Assembly (NCBI GenBank): GCA_902793685.1
Contig: CADBEN010000021.1
Location: 1-38,891, forward strand
Direction: 5' to 3'
DNA length: 38,891 bases
From: an uncultured Lachnospiraceae bacterium
GTDB lineage: Bacteria; Bacillota; Clostridia; Lachnospirales; Lachnospiraceae
The translations under genes and the position numbers were made by a program. The notes beneath the pieces are model-generated. The model did not search any database. It was given only the letters and a program-made list of their open reading frames with translations, and had not been told where the DNA came from. Below, one piece after another: positions 1 to 7,776 of the stretch. Numbering within the stretch: the first letter of the stretch is position 1; every line of letters begins with the position of its first letter.

Positions 1-2
1 GC

Positions 3-77
3 AGAAAGCACGGTGTCAGCGCCTACGAGGCATTGACTGCAGCTTTTGCCGGAAACGCTGAGATCGTCCTGCAGTAA
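3..77 (+). CDS. C-terminal end of an unidentified protein (partial)
   Basis: An open frame enters from the left edge and ends with TAA at 75-77, giving about 24 residues ending in GNAEIVLQ. The composition looks like ordinary protein and the frame is closed just before a non-coding gap, so it is probably the tail of a plus-strand gene that starts outside the window. It converges on the minus-strand SEC-C gene. A GC-rich imperfect inverted repeat around 117-143 lies between the two ends and could terminate transcription, but it lacks a clean U-tract. The piece is too short to assign a family. Confidence 0.45.
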   Translation, partial: RKHGVSAYEALTAAFAGNAEIVLQ

Positions 78-177
78 GCAGGGGGTCTGAACAGTTACTT
101 CCTCTTTTCGTTTTTCGGTCTCCGGGATCCGGGACCCGGGACCATGCGGTTTCCGACCATTTTTTACCCGCTTCGTT

Positions 178-1275
178 TTACTGCCAGGTATAAGAGATCT
201 CCGGCGCTTTCCCGGCTTCATACGGAAGCTTCCATCCTCGATATTCGCCCTTGTAGTTCCGGGCATTATACTGTGCCGCCTGGGAATACCCGGTCTGAAG
301 ATCCGCCTTTTCCACCTTGATACAGTCGCAGCAGATGCAGCCTTCCTTCTCCACCGTGCAGCAGAACACTAACTGCCCCGGCACAGCCGCAGCGTCCGGA
401 ACGGCACTGTGCATCCGCCTTATCATTTCCTCAAGATTCACACGGTCGACATCTCCGCCAAGGGTGATAAGACCAGGTCCGCCGGTGATCTTCGCGTAAA
501 ATGTGGCCTTATCTGCCGGCTGATACGCAAACACCGTCACCTTCTTTTTCCAGAACAGGAGACGGGGATTTCCGCAATGATGAAAGGTTTTCAAAAGAAA
601 AATCCCGTCCAGCAGCATGGCATACAGCGTAAGCATGATCAGGTACAGATGCTGCTCATCGTTTTCCGTCTGATGATTCATGAAATAGATCGCTGCCGCC
701 AGCGTCGCTCCCAGCATTAAAAGCCCCAGCACCAGATACCGCAGTCCAAGTCTCGCAGGGCAAATACGCTCCGCCTTTAAAAACAGATCATCCGCAAATA
801 ACAAAAAGACACCTGTGGCAAGGAGACCGCACATCGTTGTTTCGCCCAGATTGTCGAACAGGAAACTGACGACCTTGTAAACTCCCGGAAGCGCATGGGC
901 CAGCGACGTCATCAGAAACGCGTAGACTATATAGAAAAGGTACAGGGCAAAGGGCATCGCTGCCGAGATCCCCGCCAGCAGAAGCCATGCCCCGGCGCGT
1001 TCCGCCGTAAACAGCGAAGGCGCTTTGCTGTACACGACCGGCTTCACCGGCTTCTTTTTCGGCGGCACAAAACCGGTCTGTCCGTGCGCCGCAGCTGCCG
1101 GTTTCGGCGCCGCAGGTGCAGGTTTCGTCTCCGATGCCATTGATTTCTCCGCCAGATACTTACGGTATTCCTCTCTCCCGTGGCAGAGTTTATACTTCTT
1201 CAGGCTGCCGCAGGGACAAGGCTCATTCCACCCGATCCTTGGCTGCCTCCGGTACTTTCCTTCACTCGTTCCCAT
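178..1275 (-). CDS. SEC-C metal-binding motif membrane protein
   Basis: 365 residues. A SEC-C zinc-binding motif (C-x-C-x8-C-H, read as CPCGSLKKYKLCHG) lies near residues 20-33. It is followed by an Ala/Pro/Lys-rich linker (about 45-85), four likely membrane helices (about 93-230) and a soluble C-terminal part with several Cys residues (CCTVEKEGCICCDC). SEC-C motifs are known from the SecA C-terminus and from many small proteins that bind zinc and contact ribosomes or other partners. A SEC-C tether on a four-helix membrane protein suggests a membrane-localised adaptor, which is inference. An AAGGAG site sits a few bases before the ATG. The gene lies 52 bp downstream of the histidine phosphatase on the same strand and may share its transcript. 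No precise function can be given. Confidence 0.8.
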   Translation of the reverse strand: MGTSEGKYRRQPRIGWNEPCPCGSLKKYKLCHGREEYRKYLAEKSMASETKPAPAAPKPAAAAHGQTGFVPPKKKPVKPVVYSKAPSLFTAERAGAWLLLAGISAAMPFALYLFYIVYAFLMTSLAHALPGVYKVVSFLFDNLGETTMCGLLATGVFLLFADDLFLKAERICPARLGLRYLVLGLLMLGATLAAAIYFMNHQTENDEQHLYLIMLTLYAMLLDGIFLLKTFHHCGNPRLLFWKKKVTVFAYQPADKATFYAKITGGPGLITLGGDVDRVNLEEMIRRMHSAVPDAAAVPGQLVFCCTVEKEGCICCDCIKVEKADLQTGYSQAAQYNARNYKGEYRGWKLPYEAGKAPEISYTWQ

Positions 1276-1327
1276 TCCTGCCGCTCCTTGTAAAATAGCT
1301 GTTCAGATACGATCCGGATCTCCGGCA

Positions 1328-1891
1328 TCAGAAATCGAACCTGCAGACCTCACAGTTCCCTACACCGAAAGAAGCGAATTCCTCGTTCGTCATATCCAGG
1401 AAATAAGATTTCACAAAGCGGGCTATTCCGTTGTGCGCGACCAGGATATACGTGGGCGGATCTGTTCCCGGCGCGGCATTCTCCGCTTCCGCCTTCAGTT
1501 CATCCAGCAGATTGTAGATCCGCTGAGCCACCCGGAACATGGATTCCCCGTCCCCGTAGCTGCATATAAAATTCAGTTTTGCTGCCCGGAAGGCTTCACT
1601 GTCCCGCGGGCTGGTCCCTTCCCAGATCCCGAAATTCTGCTCCACCAGCCGCGGTTCCACCTTCACCGGAATCCCGGTCACCTCAGAGATCTCCTTCGCA
1701 GTGTCCGCAGCCCTCTGCAACGGCGAGCAGAGGATCAGGTCTGCCCGGATCCCCAGTTCCCTGATCTTTTCTCCTGTCTCCCGCGCCTGGGCACGGCCCT
1801 GCGCTGTCAGCGGGATGTCCGTGGCCCCGCAGATCTGATCCGTAACATTCCACTCCGACTGCCCGTGCCGCACAAAATAGATCGATGCCAT
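1328..1891 (-). CDS. Histidine phosphatase superfamily protein (phosphoglycerate mutase-like)
   Basis: 187 residues, a typical single-domain length for the family. The N-terminal RHG motif (R8-H9-G10 in YFVRHGQSEWN) supplies the phospho-accepting histidine. The second catalytic-core histidine is in VAHNG near residue 153, and the SPLQRAADTA segment carries the conserved Arg that contacts phosphate. Members hydrolyse phosphate esters in the cytoplasm. The family includes cofactor-dependent phosphoglycerate mutases, alpha-ribazole phosphatase and sugar phosphatases, and the sequence alone does not choose among them. It lies 12 bp downstream of the MazG-like gene on the same strand, so the two are probably co-transcribed. 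This pairing suggests housecleaning of phosphorylated metabolites, which is inference. Confidence 0.88.
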   Translation of the reverse strand: MASIYFVRHGQSEWNVTDQICGATDIPLTAQGRAQARETGEKIRELGIRADLILCSPLQRAADTAKEISEVTGIPVKVEPRLVEQNFGIWEGTSPRDSEAFRAAKLNFICSYGDGESMFRVAQRIYNLLDELKAEAENAAPGTDPPTYILVAHNGIARFVKSYFLDMTNEEFASFGVGNCEVCRFDF

Positions 1892-1903
1892 GTGAACTCC
1901 TTT

Positions 1904-2224
1904 TCAAAGTTCCGTGTATTTCGCAGCGCTGCCCCGGGCCTTTTCCACGGGATACTTCGCCTCGTTTTTGTCCATCTTTGCGTTGATGATCTCATCCTCG
2001 TCCAGATCCAGTGCATCCAGCATATTCCGGCAGTAGACCATCACATCCGCCAGTTCTTCCTTCACATGTTCCCGGTCAAACTTCGTTCCGCTCCACTGGA
2101 AACACTCCAGAAGTTCACCTGCTTCAATGACAATAGACTTTGCAAGATTCTCCGGGGTGTGGAACTGCTCCCAGTCCCGGTCTTCGGAAAACTTCCGGAT
2201 CCGCGCTATCGTTTCTTCTTTCAT
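1904..2224 (-). CDS. MazG-like nucleotide pyrophosphohydrolase
   Basis: 106 residues, the size of single-domain MazG-like/dCTPase-type enzymes. The metal-binding signature is visible as EAGELLE (about 36-42) followed by EELADV (about 60-65), the ExxE...ExxD pattern that holds magnesium in all-alpha NTP pyrophosphatases. Such enzymes hydrolyse (d)NTPs to NMP and pyrophosphate and remove damaged or excess nucleotides. The start ATG has a GGGGG purine run seven bases upstream. The stop of the AAA/DUF4143 gene lies 14 bp upstream, and the histidine phosphatase follows 12 bp downstream, giving a compact three-gene unit. The exact substrate is unknown. Confidence 0.87.
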   Translation of the reverse strand: MKEETIARIRKFSEDRDWEQFHTPENLAKSIVIEAGELLECFQWSGTKFDREHVKEELADVMVYCRNMLDALDLDEDEIINAKMDKNEAKYPVEKARGSAAKYTEL

Positions 2225-2238
2225 AATAACACCCCCGC

Positions 2239-3420
2239 TTACAGTTCGGTCATCTCTACAAAATCCCGAAAACGAATATGACGTACAGTACTGGTGCTGA
2301 AATCAATGTCATCATTCGAAATAACGATCTTCTGCGTGGAGTTATCCATTTTGGAAAAAGCTCCGAACTCCCGCTCATATGCCTTGTCCTCAGCAACAGA
2401 ATAGGCGACCTGAATATAATATTGTTTATTCCCTTTATTCGCTACGAAGTCAATTTCCTGAGAACCATCATGGTATACTTGAAGATTATAGCCCATGTAA
2501 ATAAGTTCATTATAAACAACATTTTCAAAATTATGGGTCAGATCATACCGGTTATTCATGACCCGGATAGAATTCAGAGCCACATCTTCATCATAGACCT
2601 TAAGATAGTATTCAAGTTCACGTTTGGATTTGGCAGAGTATTTTTTCACAGTCTCTATTGCATAGGCTTCTTCCAGATATCCGATATACTTCGTTATTGT
2701 TGTGATGGAACACGGCAGACCCGCTCCTTTCATATATTTCTCTACGGATCTCGCGGAAAGGATTCGTCCGTTTGACAGAAATACAAAATTGGCGAGACGC
2801 TTGAATATTTCGGTTTTCCTGATTTTATAACGATTGATGATATCATTCAGAATAATGGTCTCATTCAGCTCATTCAGGTATATTCTCTGGCCGCTCTCGC
2901 CGCTGTATTCGATCCGTTTCGGGAAACCTCCCCAGATGATATAGTCGGTAAGAGTGACATCCTTTCCGAGCTCTTTTCCATACTCCGCAAGTTCTCTATA
3001 TACAAAAGGCCGGACCCGGAATGAAACATACCTGCCGGATAGTTCTTTTGTAAATTCTCTGGATAATAATTTTGAGTTTGAACCACTGATAAAAACAGAG
3101 CAGTTCCTGATACGTAGTGTTCTGCAGGCTCCTGCCCATCCATCTACCCGCTGAACCTCATCAAGAAAAACATAGCACAATGATTCCTTGCGATGACTGT
3201 CAATATAGTTCAAAAGAGCCATTTCGTCCGGAATGGCATTCATAACAGCGGTGTCTTCAAAATCCAGAAAAATAACGTTGTCTGTCCGTTCCCGGATCTC
3301 TTCCAGTATCTGCTTTAGAAGAATGGATTTTCCGCACCGGCGGATACCGGTGATGACCTTGATCAGATCCCCATCATAAAACTCCCGTATGGGCTCTATG
3401 TATTTCTCGCGTTTGATCAT
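2239..3420 (-). CDS. AAA ATPase with DUF4143 domain
   Basis: 393 residues, the common length for this family. The Walker A motif is GIRRCGKS (about 26-33), the Walker B-like strand is VIFLDFED and a second acidic strand is CYVFLDEVQ. These belong to the AAA_14 domain (about 18-145). The C-terminal half (about 190-350) matches the DUF4143 layout, which resembles a nuclease-like fold; its GSQEIDFVANKG segment near residues 320-331 carries acidic and Lys residues of the PD-(D/E)XK kind. The family is widespread in anaerobes, often in many copies, and has no settled function. The upstream region holds three copies of a 10-bp motif (3451-3533), suggesting dedicated control. It is followed closely by the MazG-like and phosphatase genes. 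Confidence 0.88.
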   Translation of the reverse strand: MIKREKYIEPIREFYDGDLIKVITGIRRCGKSILLKQILEEIRERTDNVIFLDFEDTAVMNAIPDEMALLNYIDSHRKESLCYVFLDEVQRVDGWAGACRTLRIRNCSVFISGSNSKLLSREFTKELSGRYVSFRVRPFVYRELAEYGKELGKDVTLTDYIIWGGFPKRIEYSGESGQRIYLNELNETIILNDIINRYKIRKTEIFKRLANFVFLSNGRILSARSVEKYMKGAGLPCSITTITKYIGYLEEAYAIETVKKYSAKSKRELEYYLKVYDEDVALNSIRVMNNRYDLTHNFENVVYNELIYMGYNLQVYHDGSQEIDFVANKGNKQYYIQVAYSVAEDKAYEREFGAFSKMDNSTQKIVISNDDIDFSTSTVRHIRFRDFVEMTEL

Positions 3421-3450
3421 CTTTTGTTCCCCCTGGCAGTGATCTTATTC

Positions 3451-3533
3451 CTACTGGACATTTTAATCCAAGCTGCAGTTATTGTCCATTACTACTGGAC
3501 ATTTTTGCTTCTCTTTGAAAAATTGTCCAGTAG
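3451..3533 (-). promoter_or_regulatory. Three-copy TGTCCAGTAG operator-like cluster
   Basis: The 10-mer CTACTGGACA occurs at 3451-3460 and 3492-3501, and its exact reverse complement at 3524-3533. The last two form a perfect 10-bp inverted repeat with a 22-bp spacer. A partial copy (TGTCCA) is at 3483-3488. The cluster lies 31-113 bp upstream of the AAA/DUF4143 start codon, where a promoter is expected. This arrangement fits binding sites for a dimeric regulator or for the encoded protein itself. No regulator is identified. Confidence 0.55.
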
Positions 3534-3569
3534 AAGACCGCCTATACAATAACCGCATCCACTATCCTG

Positions 3570-3621
3570 AAAAAAAAGGTCTGCCTCACTTGTTGATGGT
3601 TAATACCAACAGAGACAGACC
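3570..3621 (-). terminator. Rho-independent terminator after kptA
   Basis: On the minus strand a 10-bp stem (GGTCTGTCTC pairing with GAGGCAGACC, one G-U pair) is followed directly by a run of eight T. It begins 10 bases past the kptA stop codon, as expected for the end of the kptA transcript. Confidence 0.85.
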
Positions 3622-3631
3622 CTGAATACCT

Positions 3632-4171
3632 CTATTCCTTTTTCAGATACTTTGCGGGTACTGCTTTTGTGAGCCAGACCTTGTTTGCAGACAGATAAAA
3701 CTTGTATCCGTCCGCAGCCATTCCCGCACAGTCGATGGTATAGATCACCGGTTTTCCGTGCCTGCCGCCCACCTTCCGCGCCGTCTCCACATCCGAAGAA
3801 AGATGCACATACAGCCGCCCTTTCGGCAGCAGTCCCTGCGCATTGATAGACGGAACGTACTTCTCGCCGGTGCCATGGTAAAGCACCGCCGGCGGCACCT
3901 TCTCCTCCAGTTCCACGTCCACCGGGATCGAATGTCCCTGATTTGCCCGGATCAGCGTGTGGTCCTCATTGAACGAATACCTCTGCTTCTCATCCTCCCG
4001 GACGATCTCCTCCAGAAGCTCCCGGTCCAGCCGGTGCCGCCCGGCCCCATTGATCCCCCGGATCAGCTCGTCCACATCCGCCCATCCATGTTCATCGAGG
4101 ACGATGCCGGCAGCCTCAGGCCTGTGTCTGAGGATCAGCGATATGAATTTGCTGGTTTCTCTTTTTCCCAT
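3632..4171 (-). CDS. kptA: RNA 2'-phosphotransferase (Tpt1/KptA family)
   Basis: 179 residues, full length for bacterial KptA. Conserved family features are present: SKFISLILRHRP at the N-terminus, RYSFNED, IRANQGHS (Arg/His of the active site), the YHGT motif and the RLYVHLS segment. KptA moves the 2'-phosphate from RNA to NAD+, giving ADP-ribose 1''-2'' cyclic phosphate and nicotinamide. In fungi this completes tRNA splicing. Bacteria lack that splicing route, so the native substrate is uncertain and could be damaged or ligated RNA, or ADP-ribosylation of 5'-phosphate ends. It starts 2 bp after the stop of an unrecognised gene, which implies translational coupling, and it is followed by a strong terminator. 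Confidence 0.93.
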   Translation of the reverse strand: MGKRETSKFISLILRHRPEAAGIVLDEHGWADVDELIRGINGAGRHRLDRELLEEIVREDEKQRYSFNEDHTLIRANQGHSIPVDVELEEKVPPAVLYHGTGEKYVPSINAQGLLPKGRLYVHLSSDVETARKVGGRHGKPVIYTIDCAGMAADGYKFYLSANKVWLTKAVPAKYLKKE

Positions 4172-4173
4172 GT

Positions 4174-4608
4174 TTATTCCATCACCCCCTCGTAACTTGC
4201 CAGTCCTTTCCGGAGCTTCAGGATCTCTGTGACGACATCCCGGGCATCCCGGTAATAAGCTGCCGCGACCGCAGCCCTGTTCTTTTCTGAAAACCCAAAG
4301 AGACCGGAGACAGTATTCCGCAGATCATCCTTCCAGTCCGGTTCCTCGTCCGCTTTTCCCGCAAGATACCGCCGCATCTCCTCCAGCGCTTTAATGTCCC
4401 GGTCATAATACCGTACCATCTCGAAGGCGACCCAGGCACTGTACACACTGTGGTCTTCCTGAGAATTCCCTACCTCCGCCAGGCAGTTCTTCCCCCGGCA
4501 GAGGTCATGGTAAAACCGGAGCTCATCTTCCTCGAAATAATCCGTGAGTCCCCTCCAGAAGATCAGAATGCTGTTTCCAAGTCTTTCATTCAGTTCTCTT
4601 TCCATCAT
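4174..4608 (-). CDS. Unrecognised protein coupled to kptA
   Basis: 144 residues, mostly helical and charged, with no signal peptide or membrane helix. Notable segments are FWRGLTDYFEEDELRFYHDL and AWVAFEMVRYYDRDIKALEE. I do not recognise a family. A good AAGGAG site lies before the ATG-ATG start. The stop codon is two bases before the kptA start, so the pair is almost certainly one operon. A role tied to KptA, such as substrate delivery or sensing, is possible but is only inferred from position. Confidence 0.7.
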   Translation of the reverse strand: MMERELNERLGNSILIFWRGLTDYFEEDELRFYHDLCRGKNCLAEVGNSQEDHSVYSAWVAFEMVRYYDRDIKALEEMRRYLAGKADEEPDWKDDLRNTVSGLFGFSEKNRAAVAAAYYRDARDVVTEILKLRKGLASYEGVME

Positions 4609-4692
4609 TTTCTCCTTCCTGTGTGACGGATTATGCTGTCACTGATAGGACGGAAAAATGAGGAATTCGGTTCACAAAATTTTATTAAAATT

Positions 4693-5502
4693 CTATAAAG
4701 AGCCGTACATCTCTGCCTTCCGGTTCTCGTAGGACGGGACTTTCTTCCGGACCTGTGCCAGCCGGTCGGTGTCGATGAACACCGGGATCACCTTTTCGCC
4801 TTCGCCGCCGCTGGCCAGGGTGACGCCCATGGGATCCACAGCAATGCTCTCGCCCATGCGGATCTTGCTGTACTGGTCGCAGGCGATCATGAAAACCGTG
4901 TTCTCGATGGCCCTTGCTTTCACCAGCGTCTCAAAGTGCATGCTCTTCATGTCGCCCTTCACCCAGGCTGTGGGCATGATGATGATCTCCGCACCTTTGG
5001 CGCGCTGGTCCCGCGCCACCTCCGGGAAACGCACTTCGTAGCACACAAAAAGCCCGATCCTGCCGAACGGCGTGTCCACCGGCTCAAAGAAAGCATCGCC
5101 CGCCTTGATCTCCTCCGACTCCAGATATCCGAAGGCATCGTAGAGATGCGTCTTGTGGTAGGTGCGGACGATGCTGCCCTCCGCATCCAGCATGACGACC
5201 GTATTGTAGACCCGCAGATCTTCCGGATCCTCCACCTTCTCCTTCATGCCGAAGACGATCCAGACCCCCTGTTCCCGGGCCAGCTTCCGCATTCCGGCGA
5301 CAAACGGACCGTCCAGCGACTGTGCCCAGGCATTCCGCACCCGGACCTCCCTGCCATCCTCACTCATGAAGGTCTCCGGGAACACGACCAGATCCGGAGC
5401 GCAGAGTTCCGCTGCCTCCCGGATAAACATCTCCGCTTTCTTCAGGTTTTCCGCCGGATCCGGGACAGACTCCATCTGAATCATGGCAAATTTGCTTTTC
5501 AT
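4693..5502 (-). CDS. Carbon-nitrogen hydrolase (nitrilase superfamily, omega-amidase-like)
   Basis: 269 residues with the complete Glu-Lys-Cys triad of the nitrilase superfamily: E43 in VVFPETF, K117 in YHKTHLYD and C154 in LFVCYEVRFPE. The order and spacing resemble Nit2/omega-amidase and related amidases, which hydrolyse C-N bonds of small amides such as alpha-ketoglutaramate. The start has AAAGGAG five bases upstream. It lies downstream of the AbgB-like amidohydrolase, the HD protein and a 27-codon ORF on the same strand, so an amide-scavenging operon is plausible. The exact substrate cannot be deduced. Confidence 0.9.
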   Translation of the reverse strand: MKSKFAMIQMESVPDPAENLKKAEMFIREAAELCAPDLVVFPETFMSEDGREVRVRNAWAQSLDGPFVAGMRKLAREQGVWIVFGMKEKVEDPEDLRVYNTVVMLDAEGSIVRTYHKTHLYDAFGYLESEEIKAGDAFFEPVDTPFGRIGLFVCYEVRFPEVARDQRAKGAEIIIMPTAWVKGDMKSMHFETLVKARAIENTVFMIACDQYSKIRMGESIAVDPMGVTLASGGEGEKVIPVFIDTDRLAQVRKKVPSYENRKAEMYGSL

Positions 5503-5547
5503 GATGACTCCTTTTTTTCGCCAAAAGTATTCCTTGCTTAATGATGT

Positions 5548-5631
5548 TCACAGCTCTTCGGCATCAATGACCCGGAACCCGTTCTGCATCAGCAGTTCCG
5601 CTGTCACGCCTGTCTCCGGCACCAGCTTCAT
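5548..5631 (-). CDS. Small 27-codon ORF overlapping the HD gene
   Basis: The frame begins with an ATG whose A and TG lie inside the TGA stop of the HD-domain gene (ATGA overlap) and ends at TGA 5548-5550. It encodes a 27-residue acidic peptide starting MKLVPETGV and ending IDAEEL. The ATGA overlap and the short distance (45 bp) to the nitrilase start suggest translational coupling. It may be a real microprotein, or the tail of a longer ancestral product cut off by a frameshift. No family is recognised. Confidence 0.4.
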   Translation of the reverse strand: MKLVPETGVTAELLMQNGFRVIDAEEL

Positions 5632-6095
5632 GTTTTCAGTCCGAACTCCTTGCAGACACTTTCGTACCGCGCCTGTTCTTTCTCCTTCACCGGCTTGGAC
5701 ACATCGTTGAAGCAGTGATGGATCACGTCCGCATCTTTTAAGAGTTCATCCATAGGCGAATCAACAGCATACTTATCATCATGATGATAGATGGCGGAAC
5801 AGATCAGCTCTGTCTCCCCCGCATCGGTCAGCTTCAGTTCGCCAAGGATCTCCCGGGCCAGTTCCGCACCTTTATGCGCATGGTCGTCATAGCTGCCGGT
5901 CTTATATGCATGCATGTCGTGAAGCATGGCCGCCATGGAACATAATTCCGGATCAAGTCCGCGCTTCTCTGCCAGCAGCGCCGCGGCAAGGGAGACCCCG
6001 TACAGATGGGCCGCCGCACTGATCCGCTTGTCCGGATCCTGCATCTTATTCAGTTCCGCATCAACATACTTTCTAAGCTCTTTCAGTCTGCTCAT
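5628..6095 (-). CDS. HD-domain metal-dependent phosphohydrolase
   Basis: 155 residues. The HD signature is visible as H..GVS near residue 30, then AAMLHDMH (about 55-62, the HD pair), IYHHDD (about 100-105) and a late Asp in LLKDADVIHH (about 120-127). This is the H...HD...D metal site of the superfamily. Such proteins hydrolyse phosphate esters, nucleotides or related compounds in the cytoplasm. The start codon overlaps the stop of the AbgB-like gene by 4 bp, and a 27-codon ORF overlaps its own stop in the same way. The substrate is unknown. Confidence 0.85.
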   Translation of the reverse strand: MSRLKELRKYVDAELNKMQDPDKRISAAAHLYGVSLAAALLAEKRGLDPELCSMAAMLHDMHAYKTGSYDDHAHKGAELAREILGELKLTDAGETELICSAIYHHDDKYAVDSPMDELLKDADVIHHCFNDVSKPVKEKEQARYESVCKEFGLKT

Positions 6096-7540
6096 TTGGC
6101 ACCCTCCTGTTCTGAAAACTTCTTCAGCTCCTCCACATCTCTGTGCGGTTTAATGTGTTTCGGTATCGGACACAGGTACGGCTTTCCTTCCGTCGTCTCA
6201 ATAAACTCTTCCTTTGCCTTTTTCAGAAGCTCCGGATCTTCGATCAACTGTTTTCCCGCTTCCGCCAGCACCTTTGCCGCGTACAGCATGCCCTTCATGG
6301 CAATGCTGCTTTTTCCCTGGGCAACCATCTGCCAGGAATGGCCGGGGGTGCCTGGTGTAAAAGTGGCCGCCACAAACTGGGCCGTCGGAACCACACGGCT
6401 CGCATCGCCCACGTCCGAAGAACCGGGGACAAAGACGTCCAGATGATGGTGTTCGATCACAAAATCCATCATCGGACTCTCGCGGTAGAGGGCCGCGCAG
6501 CGCCGACGCTCCCTGTTCGGGAGGAAGCTGATGCTGAGATCCCCCGCAGGATCAATGTCTTTATAACTGTCCTTGATGGCTTTCGCGAAGTCGAGCTCCT
6601 CCGCCGTATATTCCGGCAGCGGAACCTTTTTCATGCTCTGATAAAGCACGTCCTCCAGAACGGCATTGGAAAGGGTGCTGCTCACAGCCTTGTCGAACAG
6701 GATCTCCACCTTGGTCTCCGTCATCAAAGCCGCGCCGCGGGCGATGTTGCAGACCCGCTCATATAGCGCTTTCACCTTTTCGGTGTCCGTGGAACGGATG
6801 AGGTACAGGACCTCCGCATGGTTCTGGACCACATTGGGGGAAGTGCCGCCGGTATCCAGGATGGCGTAATGTATCCGGTCCGTGGGTTCCATGTGTTCGC
6901 GCATATAGTTCACACCCACATCCATCAGCTCCACTGCGTCCAGAGCGCTCCGTCCGAGATGCGGGGCGGCTGCCGCGTGGGCAGATCTGCCGCGGAAACG
7001 GTAATAGACCTGACAGTTCGCCATAAACGCCCCTGTGATGACCGCATTGCCGCCGCCAGGATGCCAGGTGAGCGCGCAGTCCAGTCCGTCAAAGACACCG
7101 TCCCGCGCCATGTAGGTCTTCCCGGAACCGCCCTCCTCACCCGGACAGCCGAAAAACATGACCGTTCCCGGCCTTCCGCTCTCTTTAAGGTAATCCCGCA
7201 GCATAAGCGCCGCGCCGGCAGCCGCGCTTCCCAGGAGATTGTGACCGCAGCCGTGGCCGTTCCCGGTTCCCGGCCGGACCTTCTTCTCTGTGACTCCGGC
7301 TTCCTGGGAAAGACCGGACAGGGCGTCATATTCGCCGAGGAAGCCGATGACAGGTTTCCCGGTGCCCCACTTCGCGGTGAAAGCAGTCTCCATGCCGGCG
7401 ATCCCGCGGGTCACCTCGAAGCCTTCCTGCTCAAGGAGACCGGCAAGCTCCTCTGCGGAATTCTTCTCGTTGAATTTCAGTTCTGCATAGTCCCAGATGC
7501 GGCAGCTGATGTCGCACAGGGCTTTGCTGTAGTCTTTCAC
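6092..7540 (-). CDS. M20 family amidohydrolase, AbgB-like
   Basis: About 482 residues from the GTG at 7540, close to E. coli AbgB (aminobenzoyl-glutamate utilisation subunit B). That GTG is preferred over an ATG 15 codons upstream because AAAGGAG lies five bases before it. M20 metal ligands are visible in GHGCGHNLLG, CPGEEGGSGK (general-base Glu and ligand Glu), DCALTWHPGG and the late PGTPGHSWQ segment. The lid domain has GRSAHAAAAPHLGRSALDAV. AbgB acts with AbgA to cleave p-aminobenzoyl-glutamate, but no AbgA is seen here. Other family members cleave indole-amino acids or other N-acyl amino acids. It is the first gene of an operon with the HD protein, the small ORF and the nitrilase. Confidence 0.88.
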   Translation of the reverse strand: MKDYSKALCDISCRIWDYAELKFNEKNSAEELAGLLEQEGFEVTRGIAGMETAFTAKWGTGKPVIGFLGEYDALSGLSQEAGVTEKKVRPGTGNGHGCGHNLLGSAAAGAALMLRDYLKESGRPGTVMFFGCPGEEGGSGKTYMARDGVFDGLDCALTWHPGGGNAVITGAFMANCQVYYRFRGRSAHAAAAPHLGRSALDAVELMDVGVNYMREHMEPTDRIHYAILDTGGTSPNVVQNHAEVLYLIRSTDTEKVKALYERVCNIARGAALMTETKVEILFDKAVSSTLSNAVLEDVLYQSMKKVPLPEYTAEELDFAKAIKDSYKDIDPAGDLSISFLPNRERRRCAALYRESPMMDFVIEHHHLDVFVPGSSDVGDASRVVPTAQFVAATFTPGTPGHSWQMVAQGKSSIAMKGMLYAAKVLAEAGKQLIEDPELLKKAKEEFIETTEGKPYLCPIPKHIKPHRDVEELKKFSEQEGAK

Positions 7541-7776
7541 AGTGGCTCCTTTCAAAAGGCAGATCCGGAGATCCGCGTATGGCATATTTCAGTGATCCTC
7601 TTTACGAGTATAACATTTCCGGCTTTACGAAAGCACCACAAATGATTATACTAAAACACGTTCACTGTCCCCGGACTATTAAACGAGGATGAATCTTCCG
7701 TCCTGTGTACGTCTGTTCCGTGCAGTACGGGGGAAAGATATCTGTTTCTGAAAATAAAGAAAAGAAGGACTGAAAA

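Noticed and set aside
1025-2281. A 418-codon plus-strand frame across three minus-strand genes
   Set aside because: It spans the phosphatase and MazG-like genes in antisense and shows no protein family signals.
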